A DNA stretch of 64,000 nucleotides from Gracilimonas sp031581265 (GCF_031581265.1 NZ_JAVLBQ010000010.1:21004-85003); one strand, 5' to 3'. Counted from the stretch's first letter, positions 7,216-16,940 are shown. Made by a program: numbers and translations. The notes: generated from the letters alone by a model not told the origin.

Positions 7216-9198
7216 GTGGCTATTACCGATAAAAACATTTCAAAAGAGCGAGCACTTCACATTTATAAAAGCCTGTTACTGCCTCGGCGAATTGAAGAAC
7301 GAATGCTCAAGCTCTTGAGACAAAATAAAATCAGTAAATGGTTTTCAGGAATTGGTCAGGAAGCGGTTGGGGTTGGGGTTACGCTCTCGGCTGAACCCGA
7401 AGATTACATTTTACCCATGCATCGCAACCTCGGGGTATTTACCTCCCGGGAGGTCCCACTCTATCCCCTCTTTTGTCAGCTTTTTGGGAAGGCACATGGC
7501 TTCACTGAAGGTCGGGATCGCTCTTTTCACTTTGGAATTCCAGAATACAAAATCATTGGGATGATCTCTCACCTTGCGGCCATGATGCCGGTTGCCGACG
7601 GACTTGCTCTTGCAAAGAAATTAAAAGGAGAAGACGCCGTCGCTTTTTCTTTTTGCGGAGATGGCGCTACCAGTGAAGGTGATTTTCATGAAGCTCTGAA
7701 TCTGGCAGCTGTTTGGGAATTACCGGTGGTCTTTATCATCGAGAATAACGGGTACGGACTCTCAACCCCTACTTCCGAACAGTTCGCTTGTGAGCATCTC
7801 GCCGATCGTGCTAAGGGATATGGAATGCACGGTTTTAACATTGACGGGAACAATATCTTTGAAGTAATGGAAACCGTGGAGAAAGCCCGTAAACTTGCTC
7901 TAAAAGGTGAACCGGTTCTGATAGAAGCCAAAACTTTTCGCATGCGCGGACATGAGGAAGCTTCAGGTACCCATTATGTACCTGACGTACTGTTTGAAAA
8001 TTGGGCTGAAAAAGATCCGATTTTAAGAGTTGAAAATTTCATGGAATCTGAGGGCTTCTATACCAAAGATGATTTCAAAAAATTTACTAAAGAAATTGAT
8101 GAATCCTTCAAAAAAAAGTTGGATAAGGCATTGAATGCTTCCGACCCAACTTTTCATGAAGAACGGGAATTATCAAAAGTGTATGCTCCCGAGCCCAGTG
8201 AATTCCCTCCACAAAAAGAAGGAAATGAAACTGAAATGAGGTTTGTAGATGCTATTCAAGCCTCCTTAAAACAAGCATTCGAAGAGGATGATCAATTTCT
8301 GATTATGGGACAGGATGTGGCTGAATACGGAGGAGTGTTCAAGATCACGGAAGGGTTTCTTGATCAATTTGGTAAGGAGCGTGTTCGCAATACACCAATT
8401 ATTGAATCCGGGGCTTTGGGAGCTGCTATGGGTTTGGCTTTGGAAGGATTTAAGCCGGTGGTCGAAATGCAGTTTGCTGATTTCATTTCCTGCGGATTTA
8501 ACCAGATTGTGAATAATCTGGCTAAATCTCACTACCGCTGGGCACCTCCGCTGAATGTTACCATTCGCGCACCCCATGGAGGCGGTGTGGGAGCCGGACC
8601 GTTTCATTCCCAATCTGTGGAAGGCTGGTTTATGCAAATTCCCGGGTTAAAAGTGGTTATTCCTGGTACCGTGGAAGATGCTATGAATCTGCTGTACAGC
8701 TCCTTACATGATCCTAATCCGGTTCTTTTCTTTGAGCACAAAAAGCTCTACCGGAGCCTGAAAGCTACTATTCCTGATAAATCAAACTACGAACCTTTAG
8801 GTAAAGCTAAAGTCAGGAAAGATGGAACTGATGCAACTATTATTACCTATGGAATGGGTGTGCAGTGGGCACTTGAAATAGCTTCAGAATATGAGAAAAA
8901 AGACATTTCACTGGAAATTTTGGATCTCCGAACCCTACTCCCCTTAGATAAAGATGCCATCCGAAAAACGGTGCAAAAAACAGGGAAAGTGTTGCTGCTA
9001 CAGGAACCTTCACTTACATTAGGTCCTCTTAGCGAAATTTCAGCCATTATATCCGAAGAATGCTTTGAGTGGTTAGATGCCCCGGTTATGCGTTGTGCTT
9101 CTATGGATACCCCCATTCCGCATGATAAAAACCTCGAGAATGGATTTATGGCTGATGCTAAACTTCAGAAACAGTTACAAAAATTATTAGACTATTGA
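7216..9198 (+). CDS. 2-oxoacid dehydrogenase E1, alpha-beta fusion
   Basis: The 660-residue protein starts at a GTG 22 bases after the previous stop. Residues 1 to about 335 are the E1 alpha domain, with the thiamine diphosphate motif GDGATSEGDF ending in ENN (about 148-178). Residues from about 345 are the E1 beta transketolase-like domain (AIQASLKQAFEEDDQFLIMGQDVAEYGG in part). Fused E1 proteins of this kind in Bacteroidota act in branched-chain 2-oxoacid or pyruvate dehydrogenase complexes. The substrate cannot be fixed from sequence alone; 2-oxoisovalerate is my preference. No E2 or E3 gene is adjacent. It may share the polyamine operon transcript. Confidence 0.85.
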   Translation: MAITDKNISKERALHIYKSLLLPRRIEERMLKLLRQNKISKWFSGIGQEAVGVGVTLSAEPEDYILPMHRNLGVFTSREVPLYPLFCQLFGKAHGFTEGRDRSFHFGIPEYKIIGMISHLAAMMPVADGLALAKKLKGEDAVAFSFCGDGATSEGDFHEALNLAAVWELPVVFIIENNGYGLSTPTSEQFACEHLADRAKGYGMHGFNIDGNNIFEVMETVEKARKLALKGEPVLIEAKTFRMRGHEEASGTHYVPDVLFENWAEKDPILRVENFMESEGFYTKDDFKKFTKEIDESFKKKLDKALNASDPTFHEERELSKVYAPEPSEFPPQKEGNETEMRFVDAIQASLKQAFEEDDQFLIMGQDVAEYGGVFKITEGFLDQFGKERVRNTPIIESGALGAAMGLALEGFKPVVEMQFADFISCGFNQIVNNLAKSHYRWAPPLNVTIRAPHGGGVGAGPFHSQSVEGWFMQIPGLKVVIPGTVEDAMNLLYSSLHDPNPVLFFEHKKLYRSLKATIPDKSNYEPLGKAKVRKDGTDATIITYGMGVQWALEIASEYEKKDISLEILDLRTLLPLDKDAIRKTVQKTGKVLLLQEPSLTLGPLSEISAIISEECFEWLDAPVMRCASMDTPIPHDKNLENGFMADAKLQKQLQKLLDY

Positions 9199-9311
9199 GT
9201 TTCACTAATTTTGATACAAAGCCATTTGTTTCAATTTTATTGAAACTTCGTTTCTCTGTTAATTCCAATTTTAATGGTGTTTAAGAGAAAATTAGGCTCA
9301 GATACATCTAA

Positions 9312-9557
9312 TCACTTATCAGATGAAATTGATGTCAGCAACTGATTTAAAAATCCTTCTTTAGCTTTTATTTCCTGATACTGTTCGAGCAGCTTTTTTC
9401 CAGCTTTCGCAGAAAATGCCAACTCACGGAGATCATCATCGTGAACCAGCACTTCCTCGAAAGTGGCTCTATCAACCAAGTCCATATTTCCTTCTACGTA
9501 ATCAAAGATGAAATCTTCAATTACCGGGTGGTATTCTTTATCTAAATAATTGGGCAT
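9312..9557 (-). CDS. Small acidic protein next to ECF sigma factor, possible soluble anti-sigma
   Basis: The 81-residue acidic protein has no transmembrane segment. The pattern PVIEDFIFDYVEGNMDLVDRATFEEVLVHDDDLRELA resembles the N-terminal fold of zinc-finger anti-sigma domains (an xxYxxGxL-like helix, then a charged turn and a second helix), but the His/Cys zinc ligands are absent. It starts about 50 bases after the sigma factor stop and is probably co-transcribed. A regulatory role on that sigma factor is inference from position and faint resemblance. Confidence 0.5.
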   Translation of the reverse strand: MPNYLDKEYHPVIEDFIFDYVEGNMDLVDRATFEEVLVHDDDLRELAFSAKAGKKLLEQYQEIKAKEGFLNQLLTSISSDK

Positions 9558-9605
9558 TTGGGGAGTTTGTTAAATTAATCCTTCACTCTCCTTTTAGTTC
9601 ATTCT

Positions 9606-10217
9606 TCAGGCATTTGTTCCCAACTGAACGTAATCTTTTATAAGGGCTTGAATTTGAGCTCTCCCGCGATTAATTCTGGATTTTACAGTACCCATTGGGG
9701 TATCGGTGATCTCAGAAATTTCTTCGTAGGTCAGTTGTTGAAGGTCTCTGAGAATGACCACTTCCCGAAAATCTTCCGGCAATTCCATCAGGGCCTGTTC
9801 GAGTTTCTCCATACTTAGTTTCTCATGAAGAGCATCATCCTGAAGGATAGTTGAATCCTCCAGGAGAAGCTCTCGATCATCGGGGTCAGATTCATCTTTA
9901 TGAATCGGCACTTTATACATCCGTTGCTTCTTTTTGTATAAACTCTTGGCAAGATTCAAAGCAATGGTGTACATCCAGGTAGAAAATTTGGCGATACGCT
10001 CGTAAGTGTGCTTGCTTTTATGAACTCTGAGAAAGGTTTCTTGCACCAGATCTTCGCAATCCTGATGGTTGTGGGTGTAGCGATACAGAAAGTTGTGCAG
10101 GCGATTCTGATAGCGATAAACCAACTCATTAAAGGCCATCTCTTTTCCATTTTGGAAATATTCCATTAGGTCTTCATCGCTATAGTTCTTGACAGATGCA
10201 GCTTGAAAAGCATTCAT
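9606..10217 (-). CDS. ECF RNA polymerase sigma factor
   Basis: The 203-residue protein has sigma region 2 (residues 20-95: MAFNELVYRYQNRLHNFLYR, the DLVQETFLRVHK motif and FSTWMYTIALNLAKSL) and region 4 (about 138-195: LPEDFREVVILRDLQQLTYE, then GTVKSRINRGRAQIQ helix-turn-helix). The linker at about 100-130 is acidic. It should direct RNA polymerase to a small regulon. The following 81-residue gene is a candidate regulator. The upstream neighbour is holA, also on this strand, stopping 48 bases before this gene. Confidence 0.92.
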   Translation of the reverse strand: MNAFQAASVKNYSDEDLMEYFQNGKEMAFNELVYRYQNRLHNFLYRYTHNHQDCEDLVQETFLRVHKSKHTYERIAKFSTWMYTIALNLAKSLYKKKQRMYKVPIHKDESDPDDRELLLEDSTILQDDALHEKLSMEKLEQALMELPEDFREVVILRDLQQLTYEEISEITDTPMGTVKSRINRGRAQIQALIKDYVQLGTNA

Positions 10218-10265
10218 AACTAAACTCCAATTGTTTGATTTCGATTCTATTGGGCGCGAATCGTC

Positions 10266-11342
10266 TTACCCGATGATTCGCTTGACCAGGAAGAATAAAA
10301 TCGAAGTGGAGTCTAATGTGCTAAAGCCTTTGATGGCGCGATCGGCGTCCAAAAGGGCTTCAAAAATCCGAGGCATTTCCGCATAGCGGAAATTTGAGGC
10401 ATCATCCCAAAGTTTATTGAAGTACCAATTATTCTTGATACCCAACTCGCTCTGGACCTGACTTTTACTTACTCCCTTTTCGGAGAGCCTCAAAATCTGC
10501 CAGACATTTACAAACACACTGTTAAAGAACCCCACGGTTCGAATCAATTCTCCCGTGTCTGATTTAGTGTGTTGCAACATCTGTTCCGAGATGTAAAGAG
10601 CTTGTTCTAAATTTCGCGCTATGATGGCGTCTTTGAGCTCTATAGCCCCATATTCGCGATATGAACCGATTATTTTTTTTACGTCAGCTTCTGAGACAGT
10701 ATCTGAAGTGTCCACAAAAGTGCACACTTTATCTATTTCTGTGGACAGTAACTGCAGATTATTACCCACAAATTGTGCCAGCAACTGAGCTGCTGCCGGC
10801 TCTATATTTTTGGAGTGATGGCTTCTTACCCAATCAATCACCCAATCCGGGATCAGGTAATCGGGCATGCGTTCAAATTGATGAAAGCCTACATTCTTAT
10901 TTTTTTTGAAGGCTTTCCCAACATTCGTGTTGCCGGGTGGCTTTTTTTCATCAATACAAACCAGAAGTGTAGTGGGATTGGGACTTTCAATATATTGGAT
11001 AAAATCATTTATATGTCCTCCGGGCGTACCATCATCTCCTCCCCCTTTTTTAAGCTGAAGAAAATTTCGGATAATAAGAACCCGCATTTCGGCCATCATG
11101 GGGAAACTCCGCGCAATAGATAGGGCTTGAGCCGGAGTAACGTCCTGACCATACAGCAAATCAAAATTGAAGTCTTTCTGATCGGGGGGAATGACTTTCG
11201 AAAACAAATCAAGCAATCGGTCGAGGTAGAATTCTTCTTCCCCAAACAGATAGTAAATAGGCTTTAGGTTGCCGGAGTTTAATTCCCCAACTACCTGCTG
11301 ATAAATCTGATTGCTGTTTTGCTTTCGTGCCATGGCTGGCAA
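10266..11342 (-). CDS. holA: DNA polymerase III delta subunit
   Basis: The 358-residue protein matches HolA: the N-terminal LKPIYYLFGEEEFYLDRLLDLF segment (in part), a central AAA+-like module lacking a real Walker A, and the C-terminal collar domain around 220-355 (IELKDAIIARNLEQAL, RADRAIKGFSTLD-like end). It opens the sliding clamp as part of the clamp loader. The ORF has Met at residues 1 and 4; MARKQNSNQIY starting at 11333 is an equally good start. No other replication gene is adjacent. Confidence 0.9.
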   Translation of the reverse strand: MPAMARKQNSNQIYQQVVGELNSGNLKPIYYLFGEEEFYLDRLLDLFSKVIPPDQKDFNFDLLYGQDVTPAQALSIARSFPMMAEMRVLIIRNFLQLKKGGGDDGTPGGHINDFIQYIESPNPTTLLVCIDEKKPPGNTNVGKAFKKNKNVGFHQFERMPDYLIPDWVIDWVRSHHSKNIEPAAAQLLAQFVGNNLQLLSTEIDKVCTFVDTSDTVSEADVKKIIGSYREYGAIELKDAIIARNLEQALYISEQMLQHTKSDTGELIRTVGFFNSVFVNVWQILRLSEKGVSKSQVQSELGIKNNWYFNKLWDDASNFRYAEMPRIFEALLDADRAIKGFSTLDSTSILFFLVKRIIG

Positions 11343-11735
11343 AGATAAGGAAAGTCAGGTTGAATGAAATAAGGAATTTGAATTGCTTGAAACCCAACCC
11401 TTCCAGAGTTTGGAGTGTTTAGTTTGGTTCAACCTACATTGCTTGAATCCTGGAAGGATTTGCAGCGTCTCTACAAAGAAACCAATTCCACTAACTCCGA
11501 CCTCCTCTGTCTCCTCCTTCAACAAGGAGGAGGACTCTTTTTAGATTCCGTACCCTTGAGTAAATTTTTCAGTTTCAAACTAACTAGTGAAGTCCTCTCC
11601 TTGCTGAAGGAGAGGATTTAGGTAAGTCGATTATGGCTTTGAATGAAGCGTATACATCATTGAATTAAGCAATATCACCTTGTACATAGTAAGCGAAATG
11701 ATGGACTTGATAATTGAAATTTGATAATTCCAAAA
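11343..11735. repeat. Gene-free region with two perfect palindromes
   Basis: No gene is visible here between asnS and holA. Two hairpins stand out: CTCCTCCTTCAACAAGGAGG with arms of eight or more bases at about 11511-11532, and TCCTCTCCTTGCTGAAGGAG plus AGGA at 11593-11616 (ten-base arms). Both have the CTCCTT-loop-AAGGAG form that recurs in intergenic DNA of many Bacteroidota. Neither is followed by a strong T-run on the coding strand, so I call them repeats rather than terminators. Confidence 0.6.
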
Positions 11736-13229
11736 TTACGGTGTAAGGCGTCCCATCATTCTTGGGAATGGAATGGTTTCGCGGACGTGCGAAAGGCCAC
11801 AGATCCAAGAAACGGTGCGTTCCAGACCAAGTCCGTAACCGGAGTGTGGTACCGTTCCAAAGCGACGCAGATCTAAGTACCATTCAAATACCTCTTTATC
11901 GAGACCTTCTTCGGCAATTCTTTCTTCAAGCACTTCCAGACTGTCTTCGCGCTGTGAGCCCCCAACAATTTCGCCATAGCCCTCAGGAGCTAAAATATCC
12001 ATCCCTAAAGCGAGTTTATCTGTTTCATCACGCTTCATATAGAAGGCTTTGATTTCAGCCGGCCAGTGGGTTACAATCAACGGTACGTCGAACTGCATCA
12101 TTAATACAGTTTCATCACTTCCGCCAAAATCATTGCCCCACTCAAAGTTTCGAGCCGATTCTTTCCAGCTTGGTATGTTTCGCAGGTCTTCTTCAATTTG
12201 GTCTACCCGTGCAGAAATCTCTTTGATACGTTGATCAATTTGGGCTTTTCGCCATTTCTTGGCCTGCCCTTTTTCTTTTTTGATCTCTTCTTCCTCTTTC
12301 TCCAAATCAAGCTTTTCCTGTCGGCGAGATTCAGCCATTTCGTCCAACATATTCGCGGTATCATCGCTGGTCAGGATATCGACGGCTTCGGTATAAGTCA
12401 TTCGTTCGAATGGCTTTTCTGCTATTTTTTCTAAGGCTGAAATATCACGTTCCAGAATCTCTAATTCATTCTGGCACTTTTCTAATACCTGGGAGACTAT
12501 GGCTTTTATCATATCCTCAGCCAAGTCCATATTCATGTCCAGATCATAGTAAGCCATTTCCGGCTCGATCATCCAGAATTCTGTTAGGTGACGACGTGTT
12601 TTGGATTTTTCAGCACGAAAAGTTGGACCAAAAGTATAAATCTGTCCGTGTGCCATAGCCATAGCCTCACCGTATAACTGACCGGTTTGTGCCAGATACG
12701 CTTTATCCTCGAAATAGTCAGTTTCAAATAAGGTCGTACTTCCCTCGGCTGCATTTCCGGTGAAGATTGGGGAATCCATTTGCACGAATCCGCGTCCCTG
12801 GAAAAAGGTGTGAATGGCAAAAATAATCTCATTCCGTACCCGCATGGCTGCCCACTGTCGCTGACTTCGAAGCCATAAGTGTCGGTTATTCATCAAAAAC
12901 TCAACACCGTGCTCTTTTGGAGTAATCGGATAGTTCTCGGCCACTTGAATTACTTTAACATCTGAAACATGAACCTCATGTCCACCAATACTACGCTCAT
13001 CTGCTTTAACGGTACCGGTTATTTCAAGCGAACTCTCCTGCTTTAGAGAATTTGCCCCTTCCCATGCATCTTCTGAGACATCATCTTTAGCAACTACACA
13101 CTGGGTAAGTCCCGTTCCGTCTCTCATCTCAATAAAGACAAGGCTACCGCTACTACGGTAATTATATACCCAGCCTTTAAGGGTTACTTCTTTATCGACG
13201 TGATCAGAAAGATTTTTGATGTAGGTCAT
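11736..13229 (-). CDS. asnS: Asparaginyl-tRNA synthetase with coiled-coil insert
   Basis: The 497-residue class II synthetase has an OB-fold anticodon domain (residues 1-100), motif 2 (FRAEKSKTRRHLTEFWMIEP starting at residue 204) and motif 3 (GYGLGLERTVSWICGL near 465). It charges tRNA-Asn with asparagine. Typical bacterial enzymes are about 430-467 residues. The excess is a 60-70 residue Glu/Lys/Arg-rich segment at about 291-360 that reads as a helical coiled coil between EAVDIL and FEWGNDFGG. The start at MTYIKNLSDH gives the usual N-terminus. A palindromic spacer separates it from the upstream M16 protease gene. Confidence 0.93.
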   Translation of the reverse strand: MTYIKNLSDHVDKEVTLKGWVYNYRSSGSLVFIEMRDGTGLTQCVVAKDDVSEDAWEGANSLKQESSLEITGTVKADERSIGGHEVHVSDVKVIQVAENYPITPKEHGVEFLMNNRHLWLRSQRQWAAMRVRNEIIFAIHTFFQGRGFVQMDSPIFTGNAAEGSTTLFETDYFEDKAYLAQTGQLYGEAMAMAHGQIYTFGPTFRAEKSKTRRHLTEFWMIEPEMAYYDLDMNMDLAEDMIKAIVSQVLEKCQNELEILERDISALEKIAEKPFERMTYTEAVDILTSDDTANMLDEMAESRRQEKLDLEKEEEEIKKEKGQAKKWRKAQIDQRIKEISARVDQIEEDLRNIPSWKESARNFEWGNDFGGSDETVLMMQFDVPLIVTHWPAEIKAFYMKRDETDKLALGMDILAPEGYGEIVGGSQREDSLEVLEERIAEEGLDKEVFEWYLDLRRFGTVPHSGYGLGLERTVSWICGLSHVRETIPFPRMMGRLTP

Positions 13230-13239
13230 TTGGATTTTT

Positions 13240-13345
13240 GGATTGATGATTTTGGATTGATGATTTGAATAGGTTCAAGGTTTTAGGTTCAAGGTGCAAG
13301 TTGTTTTCTTATTCCTTGTACCTTGAGCCTTGCGCCTACAAACTT
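13240..13345. repeat. Inverted repeat between asnS and the M16 protease gene
   Basis: GGTTCAAGGTGCAAG at about 13286-13300 is followed by CTTGTACCTTGAGCC at about 13314-13328, giving a stem with a short loop. Nearby, GATTGATGATTTTGGATTGA is a short direct repeat. It is a typical Bacteroidota intergenic repeat and has no T-run of a classical terminator. Confidence 0.5.
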
Positions 13346-13349
13346 GTGC

Positions 13350-14600
13350 CTAATTTTCCGGTAACAGTATGGCTTCCATGAAGTTTTCTTCGTTGAAGAA
13401 TTCCTGTACAAAAGATTGAATTTGTTCGGCCGTAACCGCATCAATATTATCAACCAGCTCATCTAAAGTTACGAAACGTCCGAAATATAATTCACTTTTG
13501 GCGAGTCGGGTCATGCGATTACTGGTACTTTCCTGTGAGAGCAGAAGTTTTCCTTTTAATTGGGCTTTGGCTTCTTCGAGTTCTTTTTCAGGAACCGGGT
13601 CATCCTGCATTTTCTTTAGTTCTTTTTTGATGAGTTCACGAACGTGGTCAACATAATCTTTATCGGTTCCCACATAAATTCCCCATAAACCGGTATCAGT
13701 ATAAGATTGGTTGAACGTCTGAATAGAGTAGCAGTATCCATACTTCTCACGAACGTTCTGATGTAGCCGTGAACTCATTCCGCCACCGAGTACGATATTA
13801 GCCATGAGTAATAAATACTTATCATCGTGATCAAAATTCAGCGCTCTTCGACCGTAGATGTAATGCGTTTGCTCAATCGGTTTTGTGAGGGTTATGTCCT
13901 CATTTTTAAATTCAGGAAGAGGCTGTTCTTTTTCTTCAACATTTTTAGCCTCCAATTGCTCAAAATACTCCTTAACGGCCTCCACAACACGATCATGATC
14001 AACATTCCCGGCTACCGAAATTAATAAGTTGCCGGGGTAATATCGGTCGCTCATGTAGTCATACAAATCCTGTCGTGAAAAATCGGAAACCGTTTTCTCA
14101 AACCCAAGCACAGGGCGACCAAGTTCATGTCCTTCAAAAATCTTGGCATTAAATTCCTCAAAAAGATAATCATCCGGAGAATCACGATACATCTTCATCT
14201 CCTCGATCACCACCTTTTTTTCCTTTTCAACTTCCTCTTCCGGGAAGGATGGATGTAACACCATATCAGAAAGAACATCCAAGGCTCGATCAAGCTGGGT
14301 GTTCACGCATCGAGCATAATAGCAGGTATATTCAGATGAGGTAAATGCATTCAAATAACCACCGACTGATTCCATACTCAGCGCAATGTCGTAAGAAGAT
14401 CTGGAATCGGTGCCTTTGAAAAGCATATGTTCCAGGAAATGCGTTATTCCTGCCTGTTCTTCGGTTTCGTTACGCCCACCTGTTTTAACCCAAATTCCAA
14501 CGGATACGCTTTTAACGCTGTCAATATGCTCTGTTACAATGCGGAGTCCGTTGTCCAAAGTACTCTTATTAATAAAATCGATTTCTTGTGCTTCTGACAT
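13350..14600 (-). CDS. M16-family zinc metalloprotease (processing peptidase-like)
   Basis: The 416-residue protein has the inverted zinc motif HFLEH at residues 54-58 (H54, E57, H58) and the downstream glutamate in VEKEKKVVIEEMKMYRDSP (about 125-140). A second, non-catalytic half follows (residues 200-416, with RRALNFDHDDKYLLLMANIV in part). This matches mitochondrial-processing-peptidase-type M16B proteins such as Bacillus YmxG/MlpA, which often lie downstream of pnp, as here. No signal peptide is visible, so it is cytoplasmic. Its substrate is unknown. Confidence 0.9.
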   Translation of the reverse strand: MSEAQEIDFINKSTLDNGLRIVTEHIDSVKSVSVGIWVKTGGRNETEEQAGITHFLEHMLFKGTDSRSSYDIALSMESVGGYLNAFTSSEYTCYYARCVNTQLDRALDVLSDMVLHPSFPEEEVEKEKKVVIEEMKMYRDSPDDYLFEEFNAKIFEGHELGRPVLGFEKTVSDFSRQDLYDYMSDRYYPGNLLISVAGNVDHDRVVEAVKEYFEQLEAKNVEEKEQPLPEFKNEDITLTKPIEQTHYIYGRRALNFDHDDKYLLLMANIVLGGGMSSRLHQNVREKYGYCYSIQTFNQSYTDTGLWGIYVGTDKDYVDHVRELIKKELKKMQDDPVPEKELEEAKAQLKGKLLLSQESTSNRMTRLAKSELYFGRFVTLDELVDNIDAVTAEQIQSFVQEFFNEENFMEAILLPEN

Positions 14601-14663
14601 ATTCCTTTAAATCTTATTTGATATTCGATCCATCCATATTAGAAAATAGATCGGTTTACCATT

Positions 14664-14700
14664 CAAAAAAATGGCGCTCTTCCTAAAAGAAAGAGCGCCA
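14664..14700 (-). terminator. Rho-independent terminator after pnp
   Basis: On the minus strand GGCGCTCTT pairs with AAGAGCGCC around a nine-base loop, directly followed by ATTTTTTTG. It lies 28 bases past the pnp stop codon. Confidence 0.88.
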
Positions 14701-14727
14701 AATATACTAAGCTTTTCGAGTAAAGAC

Positions 14728-16842
14728 TTACTCTTCCTCGTCTTTATCTAACAGAACTTTTCTGGACAGACGAAGTTTATTGCCCGGTTCAATTTTGAGC
14801 AATTTAACTTCAATTTCGTCACCAACACTCATGTAATCATTTACGTTCTTAACATGTTCGTGTGCTACTTCCGAAATATGAAGTAATCCGTCTCTACCGG
14901 GAGCAATCTCTACAAAGGCACCGAAATCTTTAATAGACTTCACTTCACCTTTATAAACAGCTCCTTCTTCTAACTGCCCGGTAATTGCTTTAATGCGTTC
15001 TTGCGCATCTTTCGCTTTATCGAGGCTGTCTGCAGAAATAGTGATCTTACCTTTTCCGGTATCGTCATCTTCTTCGATCCAGATTTCGGTATCGGTTTCT
15101 TTCTGAAGAGTTTGAATTACTTTTCCACCTGGCCCAATAACAGCACCAATCATATCGCCATCAATTTCCATATTGATAAACTGTGGTGCGTATTCAGATA
15201 GTTGCTCTCTCGGGGTTGAAAGGGTCTCTGCCATTTTGCCTAGAATGTGCATTCTTCCAGTATGTGCTTGTTTGAGGGCTTCTTCCATAACATCAAATGA
15301 AATACCTTGTACTTTCATATCCATCTGGCAGGCAGTAATACCATCCGCAGTACCGGCTGTTTTGAAGTCCATGTCGCCCATGAAATCTTCTTCACCACGA
15401 ATATCTGAAAGAACAACCGAGTTATTTTCACCCACAATCATACCCATTGCAATACCTGCAACCGGTTTTTTGAGGGGAACACCGGCATCCATCAATGCCA
15501 TAGAGCCACCACAAACGGAAGCCATGGAAGATGAACCGTTGGATTCAGTAATGTCAGAAATTACACGGATTACATAACCGAAATCATCAAAAGATGGCAT
15601 CATCATTCTAAGCGCTCGTTCGGCAAGGTGTCCGTGGCCAATTTCTCGTCGGCCGGGACCTCTTAAAAATCCGGCTTCTCCAACTGAATATGGAGGAAAG
15701 TTATAATGCAGATAGAATTTCTTCTCTTCCTCATCAAACAAGGTGTCAACAGCCTGGGCATCTTTTTTCGTACCTAATGTAACGGAAACCAGTGCCTGTG
15801 TTTCACCACGGGTAAATACTGCTGATCCGTGTGTTCGAGCGAGGTATCCGACTTGTGTCCAGATATCACGAACATCTTCAGGAGCACGGCCGTCAATTCT
15901 GCGTTTTTTCTCCAGAATCATGTTTCGGAGTTCTTCCTTCTCTACAGAACTCAGGATATCCTTGACAATATCCATTTCTTCTTCAAACTCTTCTTCAAGC
16001 TCAGCAATAACGCTGTCTTTGGCTTCCTGAAGCTTTTCGGAATATTCTTCTTTTCCAAGTCCGATGTTAACTACATCTTTGATTTTGTCGGTAGCTAATT
16101 CGCGAACTTTATTTTCAATTTCTTCGGGATTAGATTCTGGAACAAATTCTCTTTTATCGTTACCGTACTCTTCTCGAAGTTCTTCCTGGAATTCACATAA
16201 AGTAATAATTGAGGCGTGAGCTGCTTTAATCGCACCCAGCATTTCATCTTCTGAAATTTCATCCATCTCTCCTTCCATCATCAAAACAGAATCAGCAGTA
16301 CCACCCACAATCATGTCGATATCGCTTTTTTCCAATTCTGAAAGTGTTGGGTTGATAACAAATTCGCCGTCAACACGACCTACACGAACTTCGGCCATAG
16401 GGCCTTCAAATGGTACGTCTGAGATATGCAAAGCAGCTGAGGCTCCAAATCCACCTAATACATCCCCATCATTTTCTCCATCTGAAGAAAGAACGCTTGA
16501 GATGATTTGGGTTTCACATAAATATCCTTTGGGAAATAAAGGACGTAAACTGCGGTCAATTAAACGACTCGCTAAAATTTCTTTTTCGGAAGGACGTCCT
16601 TCACGCTTCATAAATCCACCGGGGAAACGTCCGCCGGCTGAAAAACTTTCTCTGTGATCAACTACTAATGGGAAAAAGTTCTGTCCCGGTTTTGGTTCTT
16701 TAGCACTTACGGCGGTACATAATACCTGGGTATCTCCCATTCGAACCACTACAGCGCCATCGGCTTGCTTAGCAATCCTGCCTGTTTCTACTGAAAGCAC
16801 CTTTCCCGGTGCAAATTCTACACTTCTTATTTCTTCTTTCAT
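14728..16842 (-). CDS. pnp: Polynucleotide phosphorylase
   Basis: The 704-residue protein has the full PNPase layout: first RNase PH domain (1 to about 230), a helical linker, a second catalytic RNase PH domain (about 315-540, with RRIDGRAPEDVRDI at its start), a KH domain with IGPGGKVIQTLQ (about 565), and an S1 domain (about 625-695, GAVYKGEVKSIKDFGAFVEI). It degrades RNA 3' to 5' using phosphate. It follows rpsO in the widely conserved rpsO-pnp order. Its leader contains a CCTGCC/GGCAGG inverted repeat that may matter for autoregulation. Confidence 0.97.
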   Translation of the reverse strand: MKEEIRSVEFAPGKVLSVETGRIAKQADGAVVVRMGDTQVLCTAVSAKEPKPGQNFFPLVVDHRESFSAGGRFPGGFMKREGRPSEKEILASRLIDRSLRPLFPKGYLCETQIISSVLSSDGENDGDVLGGFGASAALHISDVPFEGPMAEVRVGRVDGEFVINPTLSELEKSDIDMIVGGTADSVLMMEGEMDEISEDEMLGAIKAAHASIITLCEFQEELREEYGNDKREFVPESNPEEIENKVRELATDKIKDVVNIGLGKEEYSEKLQEAKDSVIAELEEEFEEEMDIVKDILSSVEKEELRNMILEKKRRIDGRAPEDVRDIWTQVGYLARTHGSAVFTRGETQALVSVTLGTKKDAQAVDTLFDEEEKKFYLHYNFPPYSVGEAGFLRGPGRREIGHGHLAERALRMMMPSFDDFGYVIRVISDITESNGSSSMASVCGGSMALMDAGVPLKKPVAGIAMGMIVGENNSVVLSDIRGEEDFMGDMDFKTAGTADGITACQMDMKVQGISFDVMEEALKQAHTGRMHILGKMAETLSTPREQLSEYAPQFINMEIDGDMIGAVIGPGGKVIQTLQKETDTEIWIEEDDDTGKGKITISADSLDKAKDAQERIKAITGQLEEGAVYKGEVKSIKDFGAFVEIAPGRDGLLHISEVAHEHVKNVNDYMSVGDEIEVKLLKIEPGNKLRLSRKVLLDKDEEE

Positions 16843-16917
16843 TGTCTTTTTTGTCTTTATTGATTTGCGAACCCTGCCAACAACAGATAAGAAATAATAG
16901 CGGCAGGATAAATTAAA

Positions 16918-16940
16918 AAAGGCTCCACAATGGAGCCTTT
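16918..16940 (-). terminator. Terminator between rpsO and pnp
   Basis: AAAGGCTCCATTGTGGAGCC followed by TTTTTT on the minus strand forms a ten-base stem with a tiny loop, 14 bases past the rpsO stop. It would end most rpsO transcripts, while readthrough or a separate promoter could feed pnp. Confidence 0.85.

Noticed and set aside
9199..9311. GTTTCAATTTTATTGAAAC palindrome after the E1 gene
   Set aside because: AT-only stem without a T-run; too weak to call a terminator between convergent genes.
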